A stretch of DNA of 54,442 nucleotides, from assembly GCA_002403515.1 (NCBI GenBank), contig DHHZ01000075.1, positions 820-55,261 on the forward strand, read 5' to 3'. Source of the DNA: Legionellales bacterium UBA4759 (GTDB lineage Bacteria > Pseudomonadota > Gammaproteobacteria > Legionellales > Legionellaceae). Below are positions 33,462-42,301 of the stretch, piece after piece (position 1 is the first letter of the stretch; the number at the start of each line of letters is the position of its first letter). The notes beneath the pieces are model-generated. The model had not been told where the DNA came from. It ran no database searches and saw nothing but the letters and a program-made list of their open reading frames with translations. Made by a program: the position numbers and the translations under genes.

Positions 33462-35107
33462 CTTAATGAGCGTCGTAGAATTTTTCCAACATTGGATTTG
33501 GGCAAAGTATCATAAAACTCAACAATTTTTGGCACCTTGTAGGGTGTTAGATATTTTTTGCAGTGTTGGCGAACATCTTCTGCCGACAAATTCGTATCAG
33601 TTTTGACAATACAGGCTTTGACCTTTTCGCTGCCTTCATCGACTTTCACGCCAATCACACCCACCTCTAAAACACCTGGTAGCATACCAATGACTTGTTC
33701 TACTTCATTGGGATAGACGTTAAACCCAGAAACCAAAATCATGTCTTTTTTGCGATCAATCAAATAAACCATGCCTTTGTCATTTATATTGGCAATGTCA
33801 CCCGTTTTAAGATAGCCGTCTTTACAAAACACATGTTCGGTTTCTTCTGGATTTTGCCAATATCCAAGCATAACTTGGGGACCTTTCACACAAAGCTCGC
33901 CTGGTTGACCAAAGGGAACTTCATTTTCTTCGTTGTCACGTAAAGATATTTCTGTAGAGGCCAGAGGTAGTCCAATAGAGCCGTTGTACTCTTTAATATA
34001 CAAGGGATTGATACAAACCGCAGGACTGGTTTCAGTTAAACCGTAAGCCTCTAGAATAGGTGTATGTGTAAGCTCATTCCATTTTTGTGCAACACTGGCT
34101 TGTAAAGCCATACCACCGGATAAGGTCAGTTTTAATTTAGAAAAATCAATTTTATTAAAATCTTTATGATGTAAAAGTACATTAAACAGTGTATTGACCC
34201 CAGTAAATGCTGTCATTTGAAATTGACTGATTTGTTGGATAAAAGATTTTACATCATTGGGGTTGGTGATAAGTAAGTTTTTTGCTCCCAAATAGAAAAA
34301 GGTAAATAAATTCGCTGTCAGTGAAAAGACATGGTAGAGGGGAAGGGCTGTGACAATTCTATCATCTTGCCCAAAACCTTCAGGTAAAATCCAAGATGAT
34401 GCTTGCATTATGTTCGCCACCATATTGCGATGGGTAAGCATAGCGCCTTTTGAGACACCCGTTGTACCGCCGGTATATTGAATAAACGCAAGGTCTTTAG
34501 GCTCCATTATTACGTTTTGATATTTGAAGCCATGATGAATTGCTTTGTGAAATGGCACTGCTTCGGGTAAGCAATATTCAGGTATCATTTTTTTCCAATA
34601 TTTAATGACGATATTGATTAAGGTTTTTTTAGGCCATGGGAACAAATCACCCACATTGGTCACAATAATATGTTTTAATTCAGGTAATTGGCTTTTTGCT
34701 TTCTCAAGTGTATTGGCAAAGTTTTCTAAAATGACAATGGCTTTAGCACCCGCATCAGAGAGTTGATGTGAAACTTCTGGGGCAGTATACAAAGGGTTTG
34801 TATTGACGATAGTTAAACCTGCTAAAAAACTCCCAAATATAGCAACGGGGTATTGAAGTGTATTGGGAAGCATAATGGCGATTCTGTCACCTTTTTTTAA
34901 ACCCAAACTTTGTAGATATGCGGCAAATTGGTGAGCCAATTGATATAATTTTTCATATGAAATTTCATATCCCAGATGAATAAATGCCGTATTTTTGGCG
35001 TATAATTGACAGCTTCTAGTAAAAATATCAGTCAGAGTGCTAAACTCAAGTGGTTCAATGGAATGAGGTACGCCGGATTGATAATTCTTAAGCCAAATTT
35101 TATCCAC
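33458..35107 (-). CDS. fadD: Long-chain fatty-acid--CoA ligase
   Basis: Membrane-associated acyl-CoA synthetase that activates exogenous fatty acids for beta-oxidation or lipid synthesis. The 549 residues are close to E. coli FadD (561): ATP loop YTGGTTGVSKGAMLTHRN, EAYGLTETSP, GELCVKGPQVMLGYW, the FadD signature around KTGDIANINDKGMVYLIDRKKDMILVSGFNVYP and catalytic Lys in PKSNVGKILRR. It is a full-length relative of the shorter adenylation domain at 26725, but the two are not close paralogues by eye. Confidence 0.93.
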   Translation of the reverse strand: MDKIWLKNYQSGVPHSIEPLEFSTLTDIFTRSCQLYAKNTAFIHLGYEISYEKLYQLAHQFAAYLQSLGLKKGDRIAIMLPNTLQYPVAIFGSFLAGLTIVNTNPLYTAPEVSHQLSDAGAKAIVILENFANTLEKAKSQLPELKHIIVTNVGDLFPWPKKTLINIVIKYWKKMIPEYCLPEAVPFHKAIHHGFKYQNVIMEPKDLAFIQYTGGTTGVSKGAMLTHRNMVANIMQASSWILPEGFGQDDRIVTALPLYHVFSLTANLFTFFYLGAKNLLITNPNDVKSFIQQISQFQMTAFTGVNTLFNVLLHHKDFNKIDFSKLKLTLSGGMALQASVAQKWNELTHTPILEAYGLTETSPAVCINPLYIKEYNGSIGLPLASTEISLRDNEENEVPFGQPGELCVKGPQVMLGYWQNPEETEHVFCKDGYLKTGDIANINDKGMVYLIDRKKDMILVSGFNVYPNEVEQVIGMLPGVLEVGVIGVKVDEGSEKVKACIVKTDTNLSAEDVRQHCKKYLTPYKVPKIVEFYDTLPKSNVGKILRRSLS

Positions 35108-35174
35108 GATTAAAGCCTTCTGTTGTTCATTTCAACGTGTTAGTATAAACAAAAAAACACTTTGGAGTAAGGCT

Positions 35175-35894
35175 TTGACAACAGATAATTTAACTCACTC
35201 TCAGGTTGTAAAATTAAAAGGGCGTTTGTTTACTGTGACTGTGATTCAAGTATTAAGCAGAGATGCTTATGCATTTGAGCAACATATTGAAAAAATTGTC
35301 AATCAAGCACCCAAATTATTTTATAAAATACCGGTTGTGTTGGATTGCTCTGCTTTAGAACAAGAACTCAGTTCTTTAGTTCCTTTCTTTTCTTGCCTGA
35401 AAAAATTTCATTTTTATCCTATCGGTGTACAAGGTCCTCAACCATGGTTAGCCCATTTGGCAGAACTGCAAGCCCTACCTTTATTTCAATCTTCATCCAG
35501 CCAAGATAAACCGATTGTCAGTGAAGAGAAGAAGAAAAAGGAAGTTGCACCGAAAAAAAGTCATCATGAACCCATCCCAACCAAAGTTGTTACGCAACCC
35601 GTGCGTTCTGGACAACAAGTGGTGAGTAAAGGCAGTGATTTGGTGGTTGTGTCTTCGGTGGGGCATGGTGCTGAGCTATTATCTGATGGCAATATTCATG
35701 TGTATGGCCCTTTAAGAGGACGCGCTTTGGCAGGAATCTCAGGTGATAAAAAAGCCAGAATTTTTTGTACGCAATTGGATGCAGAATTGGTATCTATCGC
35801 AGGCTTCTATCGCTTAAGAGAATCGATTCCACCGATGAATGGCCCATGCCAGATCTTTATTCAGGATGACCGTTTACAAATATTACCTTTATGA
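35175..35894 (+). CDS. minC: Septum-site-determining protein MinC
   Basis: Inhibitor of FtsZ assembly, positioned by MinD/MinE. The 239 residues comprise an N-terminal FtsZ-inhibitory domain (1-105, ending QPWLAHLAELQALPLF), a Lys/Glu-rich linker (about 110-140), and the C-terminal beta-helix with the MinD-binding RSGQ (144-147), then KGSDLVVVSSVGHGAELLSDG, NIHVYGPLRGRALAGISGD and AELVSIAGFYRL. The start is TTG 35175, with GGAGTAAGG just upstream and no better ATG. The gene is detached from minDE (21233-22341) and instead overlaps lpxH by 4 bases. Confidence 0.95.
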   Translation: MTTDNLTHSQVVKLKGRLFTVTVIQVLSRDAYAFEQHIEKIVNQAPKLFYKIPVVLDCSALEQELSSLVPFFSCLKKFHFYPIGVQGPQPWLAHLAELQALPLFQSSSSQDKPIVSEEKKKKEVAPKKSHHEPIPTKVVTQPVRSGQQVVSKGSDLVVVSSVGHGAELLSDGNIHVYGPLRGRALAGISGDKKARIFCTQLDAELVSIAGFYRLRESIPPMNGPCQIFIQDDRLQILPL

Positions 35895-36610
35895 TTCAGA
35901 CAGCTTTTATTTCAGATTTACATCTTCATCCGCAATGCCTTGAGATTCACCAGCGGTTTGAGCGTTTTATTGAGTGGGCGAAAGTCAACACTAAATCGGT
36001 TTATATCCTAGGTGATTTTATTCATGTATGGGCAGGAGATGACCTTATGGATGATTATGCCCATCGAATCATTGCCTTGCTTAATCAATTGAACCAAGCT
36101 GGTATTGCAGTTTATTTTATGCCAGGAAATCGTGACTTTTTGATTGGAAACGAATTTATAAAACAAGCTAATTTACATGTTTTAAATGATCCAACCATCG
36201 TTACTTTAGATGGCTATCGAATTTTCCTAACTCACGGCGATAGATATTGTACATCTGACAGGGCTCATCAGTTTTTAAGATTCTGGACTAGAAATTTTTG
36301 GTTTAAGTCTTTATTTATAAAATTACCAAAATTTTTAAGAAAATCTTTGGTTGAATCTGTCAGAAATTATAGTCAATCCAAAAAAAAGAAACCGGTATTT
36401 TTTCCAATTAACGAAAAAAAATTATTCAAAGATATGCATCGACATCAAGTATTTGTAAGTGTTTATGGTCATATACACCAATGGGGACATCACCAAGATA
36501 TTTACAAACATTTTAACTATCAGCGCTTTATTTTGAGTGATTGGGATAAAAATCCACAAATTCTGTGTTATAATAAGCATAAGGGTTTATTTTTTAACGA
36601 ATTGGATTAA
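35891..36610 (+). CDS. lpxH: UDP-2,3-diacylglucosamine diphosphatase LpxH
   Basis: Peripheral membrane calcineurin-like phosphoesterase that cleaves UDP-2,3-diacylglucosamine to lipid X in lipid A synthesis. The 239 residues carry all metal motifs: D9-x-H11 (ISDLHLH), GD 41-42, GNRD 79-82, THGD 114-117 and YGHIHQ near the C-terminus, with RxxxQ-type substrate residues further on. It overlaps minC by 4 bases, linking division-site control to lipid A production in one transcript. Confidence 0.95.
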   Translation: MIQTAFISDLHLHPQCLEIHQRFERFIEWAKVNTKSVYILGDFIHVWAGDDLMDDYAHRIIALLNQLNQAGIAVYFMPGNRDFLIGNEFIKQANLHVLNDPTIVTLDGYRIFLTHGDRYCTSDRAHQFLRFWTRNFWFKSLFIKLPKFLRKSLVESVRNYSQSKKKKPVFFPINEKKLFKDMHRHQVFVSVYGHIHQWGHHQDIYKHFNYQRFILSDWDKNPQILCYNKHKGLFFNELD

Positions 36611-36615
36611 TTGTC

Positions 36616-37281
36616 ATGACTCGACTTGCACCTACAGAGGGTGGTGGTGGTGGTGGTGGTTCTGCTGCCTCAACAACATCATCATCAAGTTCAAGTGCTT
36701 CAACGCCAGCAAGCACTGCTGCCCCAACACCAAGTTCTTCAAATCCTGCTGGTCCAGCGCAAACCGTTTCTGGCGGTGTGGGTGCTGCAGCATCTGTTGA
36801 TGAATTAACAGCTGACAAAGAAAAAATTGTTAATGATGCCAATGCTTTAGTTGAACAATCCCATAAAGAATGGAAAACACTCAGTAATAAGATGGATAAA
36901 AAATCATACAATGGTAGTACGCTTGCAGATGATATGTTAAAAAATATGTTATTAATAAGGGATTTAAAAGCCTATTTTGAAGCCAAAAAACTTTACTCAA
37001 AACATAAAGAAATCTCACAAGAAGCCCAAGCGTTGAATCCAAAAAACCCTGGCGAATTTGCTAGGAATGTTAGTGGTGTATCAAAACGTTTGCATGATGC
37101 AAAAAATGAGTACAAAAAAATTCAGGAAGATAGAAATTTCCAACAGAATGCATCTTATTCTGAACGTTTCATGAGGTATGTAGGACCTAATCCCCAAAAA
37201 GATGAACAAAAAAAAGCACGCCAAGATGTGACTCAAGAGCCATCACCCCAAGGACCATCATCCCAAGGCCCTAGAAGATAA
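36616..37281 (+). CDS. Low-complexity orphan protein with (GGT)7 tract; effector candidate
   Basis: Unrecognised 221-residue protein. It begins MTRLAPTE, then seven Gly (9-15) encoded by seven uninterrupted GGT codons at 36640-36660, a Ser/Thr/Ala/Pro-rich linker (16-55), a charged helical or coiled-coil region (about 60-175), and a polar tail with the repeated element SPQGP/SSQGP. There is no signal peptide or TM helix. The ATG is six bases after the lpxH stop with no clear ribosome-binding site. Disordered leader plus coiled coil resembles secreted effector or structural proteins; function unknown. Confidence 0.65.
   Translation: MTRLAPTEGGGGGGGSAASTTSSSSSSASTPASTAAPTPSSSNPAGPAQTVSGGVGAAASVDELTADKEKIVNDANALVEQSHKEWKTLSNKMDKKSYNGSTLADDMLKNMLLIRDLKAYFEAKKLYSKHKEISQEAQALNPKNPGEFARNVSGVSKRLHDAKNEYKKIQEDRNFQQNASYSERFMRYVGPNPQKDEQKKARQDVTQEPSPQGPSSQGPRR
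36640..36660 (+). repeat. (GGT)7 trinucleotide repeat inside a coding region
   Basis: Seven perfect GGT units encoding Gly9-Gly15 of the orphan at 36616. Slippage would change the glycine count without shifting frame. Confidence 0.95.
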
Positions 37282-37286
37282 TAAAT

Positions 37287-37901
37287 TTAAATTTGGGGTT
37301 GTCCACTATGAAATCTAAAACAATCATCCTGTTTTAAAATTAATTCATTTTCTATATCTAAAAATTGAATAACTCTACTCTCTACATGATTTTCAATTTC
37401 CCGTGCAAACTTTAAATAGAGCTCAAAATGTCTTTGTTCAGCATGCGCTAAATGTTCATAGAATTGGTGCAGCTCGCTCTCTCGTTCAAGATACGGTAGT
37501 AATGCAAAAAATCGTTCGCAAGAGCGCGCTTCAATGATTGCACCAATGATTAAATCATCTCTTAAGCTTTCTTGGTTATTTTTCTTAGAGCGAAGCTTGT
37601 GCAGTGATTTGCCATAATCTGAAGGTGGCAAAGCTTGAAGTCTTAACTTTTGTTTTTTTAATAATCGCAACACTTTTTCAAAATGTAGCATTTCCTCCCG
37701 AACAATTGGAGAAAGTGCTTTGATGAGTTCTGACGAATGTGGATTTTTTGCGATGAGTTGTAAAGCTGATGCGGCAGCTTTTCTCTCACAATGAGCGTGA
37801 TCTATCAATAACAAATCTAGATTTTGTGAGGCGAATCGACACCATGATTCAGGTGTGGACACTCTTAAAAAGTTAATGAGGTGGTCAGGTGTTTTCATCA
37901 T
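37287..37901 (-). CDS. miaE: tRNA-(ms2io6A)-hydroxylase MiaE
   Basis: Non-haem diiron monooxygenase that hydroxylates the isopentenyl side chain of ms2i6A37 in tRNA. From ATG 37901 (MMKTPDHLINFL) there are 204 residues of ferritin-like helices with the carboxylate/His ligands: LIDHAHCERKAAASAL, REEMLHFEKVL (ExxH), IEARSCERF and HLAHAEQRHFELY (ExxH). LPPSDYGKSLHKL is a family segment. An upstream in-frame start at 37922 adds only Phe-rich residues. miaA and miaB, which make its substrate, are not in the window. Confidence 0.93.
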   Translation of the reverse strand: MMKTPDHLINFLRVSTPESWCRFASQNLDLLLIDHAHCERKAAASALQLIAKNPHSSELIKALSPIVREEMLHFEKVLRLLKKQKLRLQALPPSDYGKSLHKLRSKKNNQESLRDDLIIGAIIEARSCERFFALLPYLERESELHQFYEHLAHAEQRHFELYLKFAREIENHVESRVIQFLDIENELILKQDDCFRFHSGQPQI

Positions 37902-38015
37902 AATTTCAAAGAAAAAAAACAATCATAACAAAATTTTTTTAGATGACAAATTCTATTGGCTGGATTATATTCATAATATTGATATAAACGCTTTAGTTTT
38001 AGGAAAAAACTAAAT

Positions 38016-38693
38016 ATGTCAGATTCTGAAGAAAAAAGATCGCATAGATTATCATCTTATACCTTATTAATTGCTGAATCTATTTTAAGGCAATTTAATA
38101 TCAATATTGATTCTAATACCCTCATCAATGAATTGGATAATAAAAACTCTGTATACAGTGTATTGTGTCAAGCACCGATGCTATGCATTATGAATGACCT
38201 GATTTCAGCACAAATTAAAAGCTACCAACAATTTATACAAAAAAAGATGATTGATTATTATGCCAATAATCCGCCGATTGTTGATGAGCAAGGTGACTCT
38301 TCGAGTATGAGCGAATATTACCCTGATACAGTAGCAGTCATTAAGCAAAAATTCTTAGACGCCCAAAATGCTTCAAAGAGTATCCTGCAATTGATGTATG
38401 ACAATTCAGCATTTATTAACAAGACGATATTTAAGTATGTAAATCAACAAATTATTCGCCATGGTAATTTTGAACAATTCAATGCAGATGAGCTCAATGG
38501 CGAACTTATGCCCCTTGTAGAACAAGCGGAGGGTATTAAATCTCAATTAATTTCTGAGCGAGCAAATTGGCGAGAAATGGCTGCTGATTACACTCAAAAC
38601 TTAAGTGCTGTCAGTATCTATCAAATGAACGAATTAGAAGATTTGGAATTGCGAGCGGAATTGGATTTTTTTAGTCAGTTGGGTAATCGATAA
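38016..38693 (+). CDS. Orphan helical protein
   Basis: Unrecognised 225-residue soluble protein, predicted helical by eye, with acidic character at both ends (MSDSEEKRSHR and ELEDLELRAELDFFSQLGNR). There is no signal peptide, TM helix or catalytic motif. The reading frame is open, has normal composition and starts shortly after an AGGAAAAA-type site. It lies between divergent miaE and ndk. A secreted effector is possible, but nothing in the sequence shows it. Confidence 0.6.
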   Translation: MSDSEEKRSHRLSSYTLLIAESILRQFNINIDSNTLINELDNKNSVYSVLCQAPMLCIMNDLISAQIKSYQQFIQKKMIDYYANNPPIVDEQGDSSSMSEYYPDTVAVIKQKFLDAQNASKSILQLMYDNSAFINKTIFKYVNQQIIRHGNFEQFNADELNGELMPLVEQAEGIKSQLISERANWREMAADYTQNLSAVSIYQMNELEDLELRAELDFFSQLGNR

Positions 38694-38774
38694 TTTTTAG
38701 AATGAGTGTAATGCTATTTAAGAATAAATAGTATATAATATGTCTTCTTTTTTTGTATTATTATGGAGCATAAA

Positions 38775-39200
38775 ATGGCATTTGAATACACTCTTTCGAT
38801 TATTAAACCTGATGCAGTTGCTAAAAATGCAGTTGGTGAAATCTTATCTCGTTTTGAAAAAAATGGATTAAAAGTAGTTGCTGCACGTATGATGCATTTA
38901 AGTCCTGAACAAGCAGGTGATTTCTATGCGGTTCACCGTGAGCGTCCTTTCTATCAAGATCTCGTTAAATTCATGACTTCAGGTCCTGTTATGGTTCAAG
39001 TATTGGCTGGCGACAATGCCATTGCTCGTAATCGTGAGTTAATGGGTGCAACCAATCCTAAAGAAGCTCTTCCAGGTACAATTCGTGCCGATTTCGCTGA
39101 TTCAATCGACGCAAATGCTGTACACGGTTCTGATGGTGCGGAAACTGCAGCTCATGAAATTGCTTTCTTCTTTGATAACAAAGAAATTTTCTTAAGATAA
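38775..39200 (+). CDS. ndk: Nucleoside diphosphate kinase
   Basis: Transfers the gamma-phosphate of ATP to NDPs through a phospho-His. From ATG 38775 (MAFEYTLSIIKPDAVAKN, with GGAG ten bases upstream) there are 141 residues, as in E. coli (143). The active-site His lies in NAVHGSDGAETAAHEIAFFF; RPFYQDLVKFMTSGPV and NRELMGATNPKEALPGTIR form the nucleotide site. The ATG at 38763 merely contains the ribosome-binding site of the true start. A TATAAT at 38734-38739 may be its -10. First gene of the rlmN-rodZ-hisS-bamB-der run. Confidence 0.97.
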   Translation: MAFEYTLSIIKPDAVAKNAVGEILSRFEKNGLKVVAARMMHLSPEQAGDFYAVHRERPFYQDLVKFMTSGPVMVQVLAGDNAIARNRELMGATNPKEALPGTIRADFADSIDANAVHGSDGAETAAHEIAFFFDNKEIFLR

Positions 39201-39215
39201 TTGATTGGGTGAAGT

Positions 39216-40325
39216 ATGTCTGTATGTCAAAACCTCTTAGACCTTAATCCAGAACAATTGATTGATTGGGTTAAATCATTTGGTGAACCACAATATCGCG
39301 CACAACAATTGCTGAAATGGGTACATCAAGTGCGAGTTACAGATTTTAATCAAATGACTAATTTAAGTAAGTCATTTCGAGAAAAGCTTGTGGCGCATGC
39401 AGAAATACGCTTACCTGAAGTAGTCCTTAGAAAACACGCTCATGATGGCACCCGAAAATGGTTGCTACGCATGAGCTGTGGTAATAGCATAGAAACCGTA
39501 TTTATTCCAGAAAAAACCCGTGGGACATTATGTATATCCTCTCAAGTGGGTTGTGGTTTAAATTGCAGTTTTTGCTCAACTGCAAAACAAGGTTTTAATC
39601 GTGACTTGTCAACAGCAGAAATCATTGGTCAACTTTGGTTGGCGAATAATGAGTTGGCAAAAGAATATGGTGCAGATCATAAAAAAATTACCAATGTGGT
39701 CATGATGGGCATGGGCGAGCCTTTACTTAATTTCGATGCCGTTACAAGAGCATTGGATTTGATGTTGGATGATTTTTGCTATGGCCTTTCAAAACGCCGA
39801 GTAACCTTGAGTACCTCAGGTTTAGTGCCGCAAATGTTAGATTTAAAACTTCGTAGTCCTGTCGCATTAGCGGTATCATTGCATGCCCCTAATGATGCAT
39901 TAAGAAACGAATTGGTGCCCGTGAATAAGAAATACCCACTCAAAGATTTGATGAGTGTTTGCAAAAATTATTTTGAAAATGAGCCCAGACGTAAAATCAC
40001 TTTTGAATACGTGATGCTTAAGAATGTCAATGATAAGCCAGAGCATGCTTATGAGTTGATTAAATTATTAAAGGGTGTTCCCGCGAAAATGAATCTCATT
40101 CCTTTTAATCCATTTCCAAATGCACCTTATCAATGCTCATCTGCTGAAGATATTGCTAAATTTCAAAATATCTTAATGGAAAAGGGTTTACATACCACCG
40201 TTCGAAAAACCAGAGGTGATGATATTGATGCTGCCTGTGGACAATTGGCCGGTCAATTCAAAGACAAAACGACTCGTTCAATAAGATGGCAGAAAATTAA
40301 TTCATCAAGTTTAAGTTCAAATTAA
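39216..40325 (+). CDS. rlmN: 23S rRNA/tRNA adenine C2-methyltransferase RlmN
   Basis: Radical SAM enzyme that methylates A2503 of 23S rRNA and A37 of some tRNAs. The 369 residues contain the N-terminal accessory domain (PQYRAQQLLKWVHQ), the radical SAM motif in SSQVGCGLNCSFCSTAKQGFNRDLS, VMMGMGEPLLNFD, RVTLSTSGLVP, and the C-terminal VRKTRGDDIDAACGQLA with the methyl-carrying Cys. It follows ndk by 15 bases. Confidence 0.97.
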   Translation: MSVCQNLLDLNPEQLIDWVKSFGEPQYRAQQLLKWVHQVRVTDFNQMTNLSKSFREKLVAHAEIRLPEVVLRKHAHDGTRKWLLRMSCGNSIETVFIPEKTRGTLCISSQVGCGLNCSFCSTAKQGFNRDLSTAEIIGQLWLANNELAKEYGADHKKITNVVMMGMGEPLLNFDAVTRALDLMLDDFCYGLSKRRVTLSTSGLVPQMLDLKLRSPVALAVSLHAPNDALRNELVPVNKKYPLKDLMSVCKNYFENEPRRKITFEYVMLKNVNDKPEHAYELIKLLKGVPAKMNLIPFNPFPNAPYQCSSAEDIAKFQNILMEKGLHTTVRKTRGDDIDAACGQLAGQFKDKTTRSIRWQKINSSSLSSN

Positions 40326-40327
40326 AC

Positions 40328-40356
40328 TTGGAATCAGTTACATTCCTGAGTATAAT
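40328..40356 (+). promoter_or_regulatory. Candidate sigma-70 promoter for rodZ-hisS
   Basis: TTGGAA (40328-40333), 17-base spacer, perfect TATAAT (40351-40356), directly after the rlmN stop and 68 bases before the rodZ start. This suggests that rodZ-hisS-yfgM-bamB-der can be transcribed separately from ndk-rlmN. Confidence 0.6.
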
Positions 40357-40423
40357 GATTTTTATATCAATAATAACTGACTGGTGCTAAGCGCATTTTT
40401 CAATGAGGCTTATGGAGCGTAAC

Positions 40424-41020
40424 ATGACCTTGACTAATTCAGAAAGTGATGTCATCAACCCAACAACAAAACCTGGATCTTATCTCGCCGCTGAGCGTGA
40501 AAGAAAAGGAATTTCGATTGAACATTTAGCAAATAAGCTTAATTTACGTGTTCAGGTGTTAATGCATCTTGAAGCTGATGAATATCAACAATTGCCACAC
40601 CCTGTTTTTGTTAAAGGCTATATTCGCGCATACTGTAAACATTTGGATTTGTCATGTGCCGATGAACTCGTTAAGGTTTATGCATCTTTTATGCCAGCTG
40701 AACCTAAGTTTGAACGTCAGATGTGGCAGAACCCTGCACCTAGAGAATCAGAAAACAGTGAAAGATGGTTACATTGGGTTGCTGGTTTATTCGCCTCAGC
40801 TGCGATCGTTGCGATTGGATTGTGGTGGTATGAAAATAAGCCTAAAGATGGCTATATTCCAAAACAATTAATTCAAAGTGTATCTAATGAACAAGCACAA
40901 GCGGCAGCTATTCAAAATGAAAAAACTGACGTGCAAGTGACTGATCTTTCTAAAATGCGTAACCTATTAAACTCTCGAACTGTCGAACAAAATATTACAG
41001 TACCAGCCCAAACGGAGTAA
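40424..41020 (+). CDS. rodZ: RodZ-like cytoskeletal HTH protein, short periplasmic part
   Basis: Membrane-anchored helix-turn-helix protein that in rods links MreB to the elongation machinery. From ATG 40424 (MTLTNSESDV, with GGAG upstream) there are 198 residues: a HTH (about 18-85: GSYLAAERERKGISIEHLANKLNLRVQVL, FVKGYIRAYCKHL), a basic/aromatic juxtamembrane stretch, a TM helix at 116-136 and a tail of only about 60 residues. E. coli RodZ has 337 residues with a folded periplasmic domain that is absent here. pilF and ispG, often neighbours of rodZ, are missing. Confidence 0.85.
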   Translation: MTLTNSESDVINPTTKPGSYLAAERERKGISIEHLANKLNLRVQVLMHLEADEYQQLPHPVFVKGYIRAYCKHLDLSCADELVKVYASFMPAEPKFERQMWQNPAPRESENSERWLHWVAGLFASAAIVAIGLWWYENKPKDGYIPKQLIQSVSNEQAQAAAIQNEKTDVQVTDLSKMRNLLNSRTVEQNITVPAQTE

Positions 41021-41023
41021 GTT

Positions 41024-42298
41024 GTGTCAAATCGTTTTCAAGCTATTCGTGGATTTAATGATGTCTTACCCGCTGAGACATCATTATGGCAACGAACAGA
41101 GCGAGTACTTCAAGAAATAACTCAATCTTTTGCTTATCAAGAAATAAAATTACCTATTATTGAGCAAACCAGCTTGTTTAAGAGAACGATTGGCGAAGTC
41201 ACTGACATCGTCGAAAAAGAGATGTACACCTTTGTGGATATGAATGGTGATTCCATAAGTTTGCGACCCGAGGGAACAGCGGGTTGCGTCAGAGCAGTCA
41301 TTGAGCATGGCATGTTAAGACAAGCGCAAAAATTATGGTACCTAGGTACAATGTTTCGTCATGAAAAACCTCAAAAGGGTAGATATCGTCAATTTTACCA
41401 GTTTGGTGTTGAAGTTTTTGGGATTGCTGAGGTTTCTGTTGAGTTAGAACTTCTAGCCATGACTCAAGAAATTTGGAACCAGTTGGGTCTTGCCCAACAC
41501 ATCCATCTCGAAATCAATTGTTTAGGTTCCTTAGAAGACCGTCTAAATTACAAAAAAGTATTGGTTGAATTTTTTCAAAACCATTTGGATGTATTATCAC
41601 CTGAAGAACAGGTTCGTTTAGAGAAAAATCCATTGCGTTTACTTGATAGTAAATCTGAAGCGATTCAAGCACTTCTTGTTGATGCGCCAAAATTGATTGA
41701 TTACATTTCAGCAGCATCCCGTGAAAATTTTGATGCTTTATGCCAAGGATTAGAATCTTATGGTATTTCTTATCGCTTGAATCCATATTTAGTCCGTGGT
41801 CTAGATTATTATCATGATTTGGTTTTTGAGTGGGTCACACCCAATTTAGGCAGTCAAGCGACAGTTTGTGCTGGTGGTCGTTATAACGGTTTAGTTGCAC
41901 AACTTGGTGGCCCTGAGACACCTGCGGTTGGATTTGCCATGGGACTCGAACGCATTATTTTATTATTACAAGGTTTGCCGCAACCAGAACAATACCCAGA
42001 TATATATATATTAACTCAAGAAGCACAACCTTTGACAAAAACTTTAAAAATTGCTGAACAAATTCGTCGCCATACCGGCTTAACAGTGGAAATGAGTTTG
42101 GTCGCAACCAGTTTTAAAAGCCAATTTAAAAAAGCTGATAAAAGTGGCGCACGTTTTGCTGTTATTTTAGGTGAAGAAGAATTACAAGCACAAAAAATGG
42201 CTGTGAAATCATTGCGTCAATTCGAAGAAGAAAACAAACAAATGACTTTTTCAATAGATGAATTAGTGGCTTGGTTAAATAGCCAAAATGAGGAATAG
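41024..42298 (+). CDS. hisS: Histidine--tRNA ligase
   Basis: Class II synthetase charging tRNA-His. The 424 residues match E. coli HisS. Motifs: RGFNDVLPAETSLW at the N-terminus, SLRPEGTAGCVRAVIEHG, MFRHEKPQKGRYRQFYQFGVE (motif 2), LVRGLDYYHDLVFEW (HisA motif), AGGRYNGLVAQLGGPETPAVGFAMGLERI (motif 3), then an alpha/beta anticodon domain. The start is GTG 41024, seven bases after a GGAG site and 3 bases after rodZ. Confidence 0.97.
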   Translation: MSNRFQAIRGFNDVLPAETSLWQRTERVLQEITQSFAYQEIKLPIIEQTSLFKRTIGEVTDIVEKEMYTFVDMNGDSISLRPEGTAGCVRAVIEHGMLRQAQKLWYLGTMFRHEKPQKGRYRQFYQFGVEVFGIAEVSVELELLAMTQEIWNQLGLAQHIHLEINCLGSLEDRLNYKKVLVEFFQNHLDVLSPEEQVRLEKNPLRLLDSKSEAIQALLVDAPKLIDYISAASRENFDALCQGLESYGISYRLNPYLVRGLDYYHDLVFEWVTPNLGSQATVCAGGRYNGLVAQLGGPETPAVGFAMGLERIILLLQGLPQPEQYPDIYILTQEAQPLTKTLKIAEQIRRHTGLTVEMSLVATSFKSQFKKADKSGARFAVILGEEELQAQKMAVKSLRQFEEENKQMTFSIDELVAWLNSQNEE

Positions 42299-42301
42299 AA
42301 A

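Noticed and set aside
36594..36911. Minus-strand open frame opposite the (GGT)7 orphan, giving a Pro/Ala/Val-rich product
   Set aside because: It is the mirror of low-complexity Ser/Ala/Gly codons; the plus-strand frame has a better context after lpxH.
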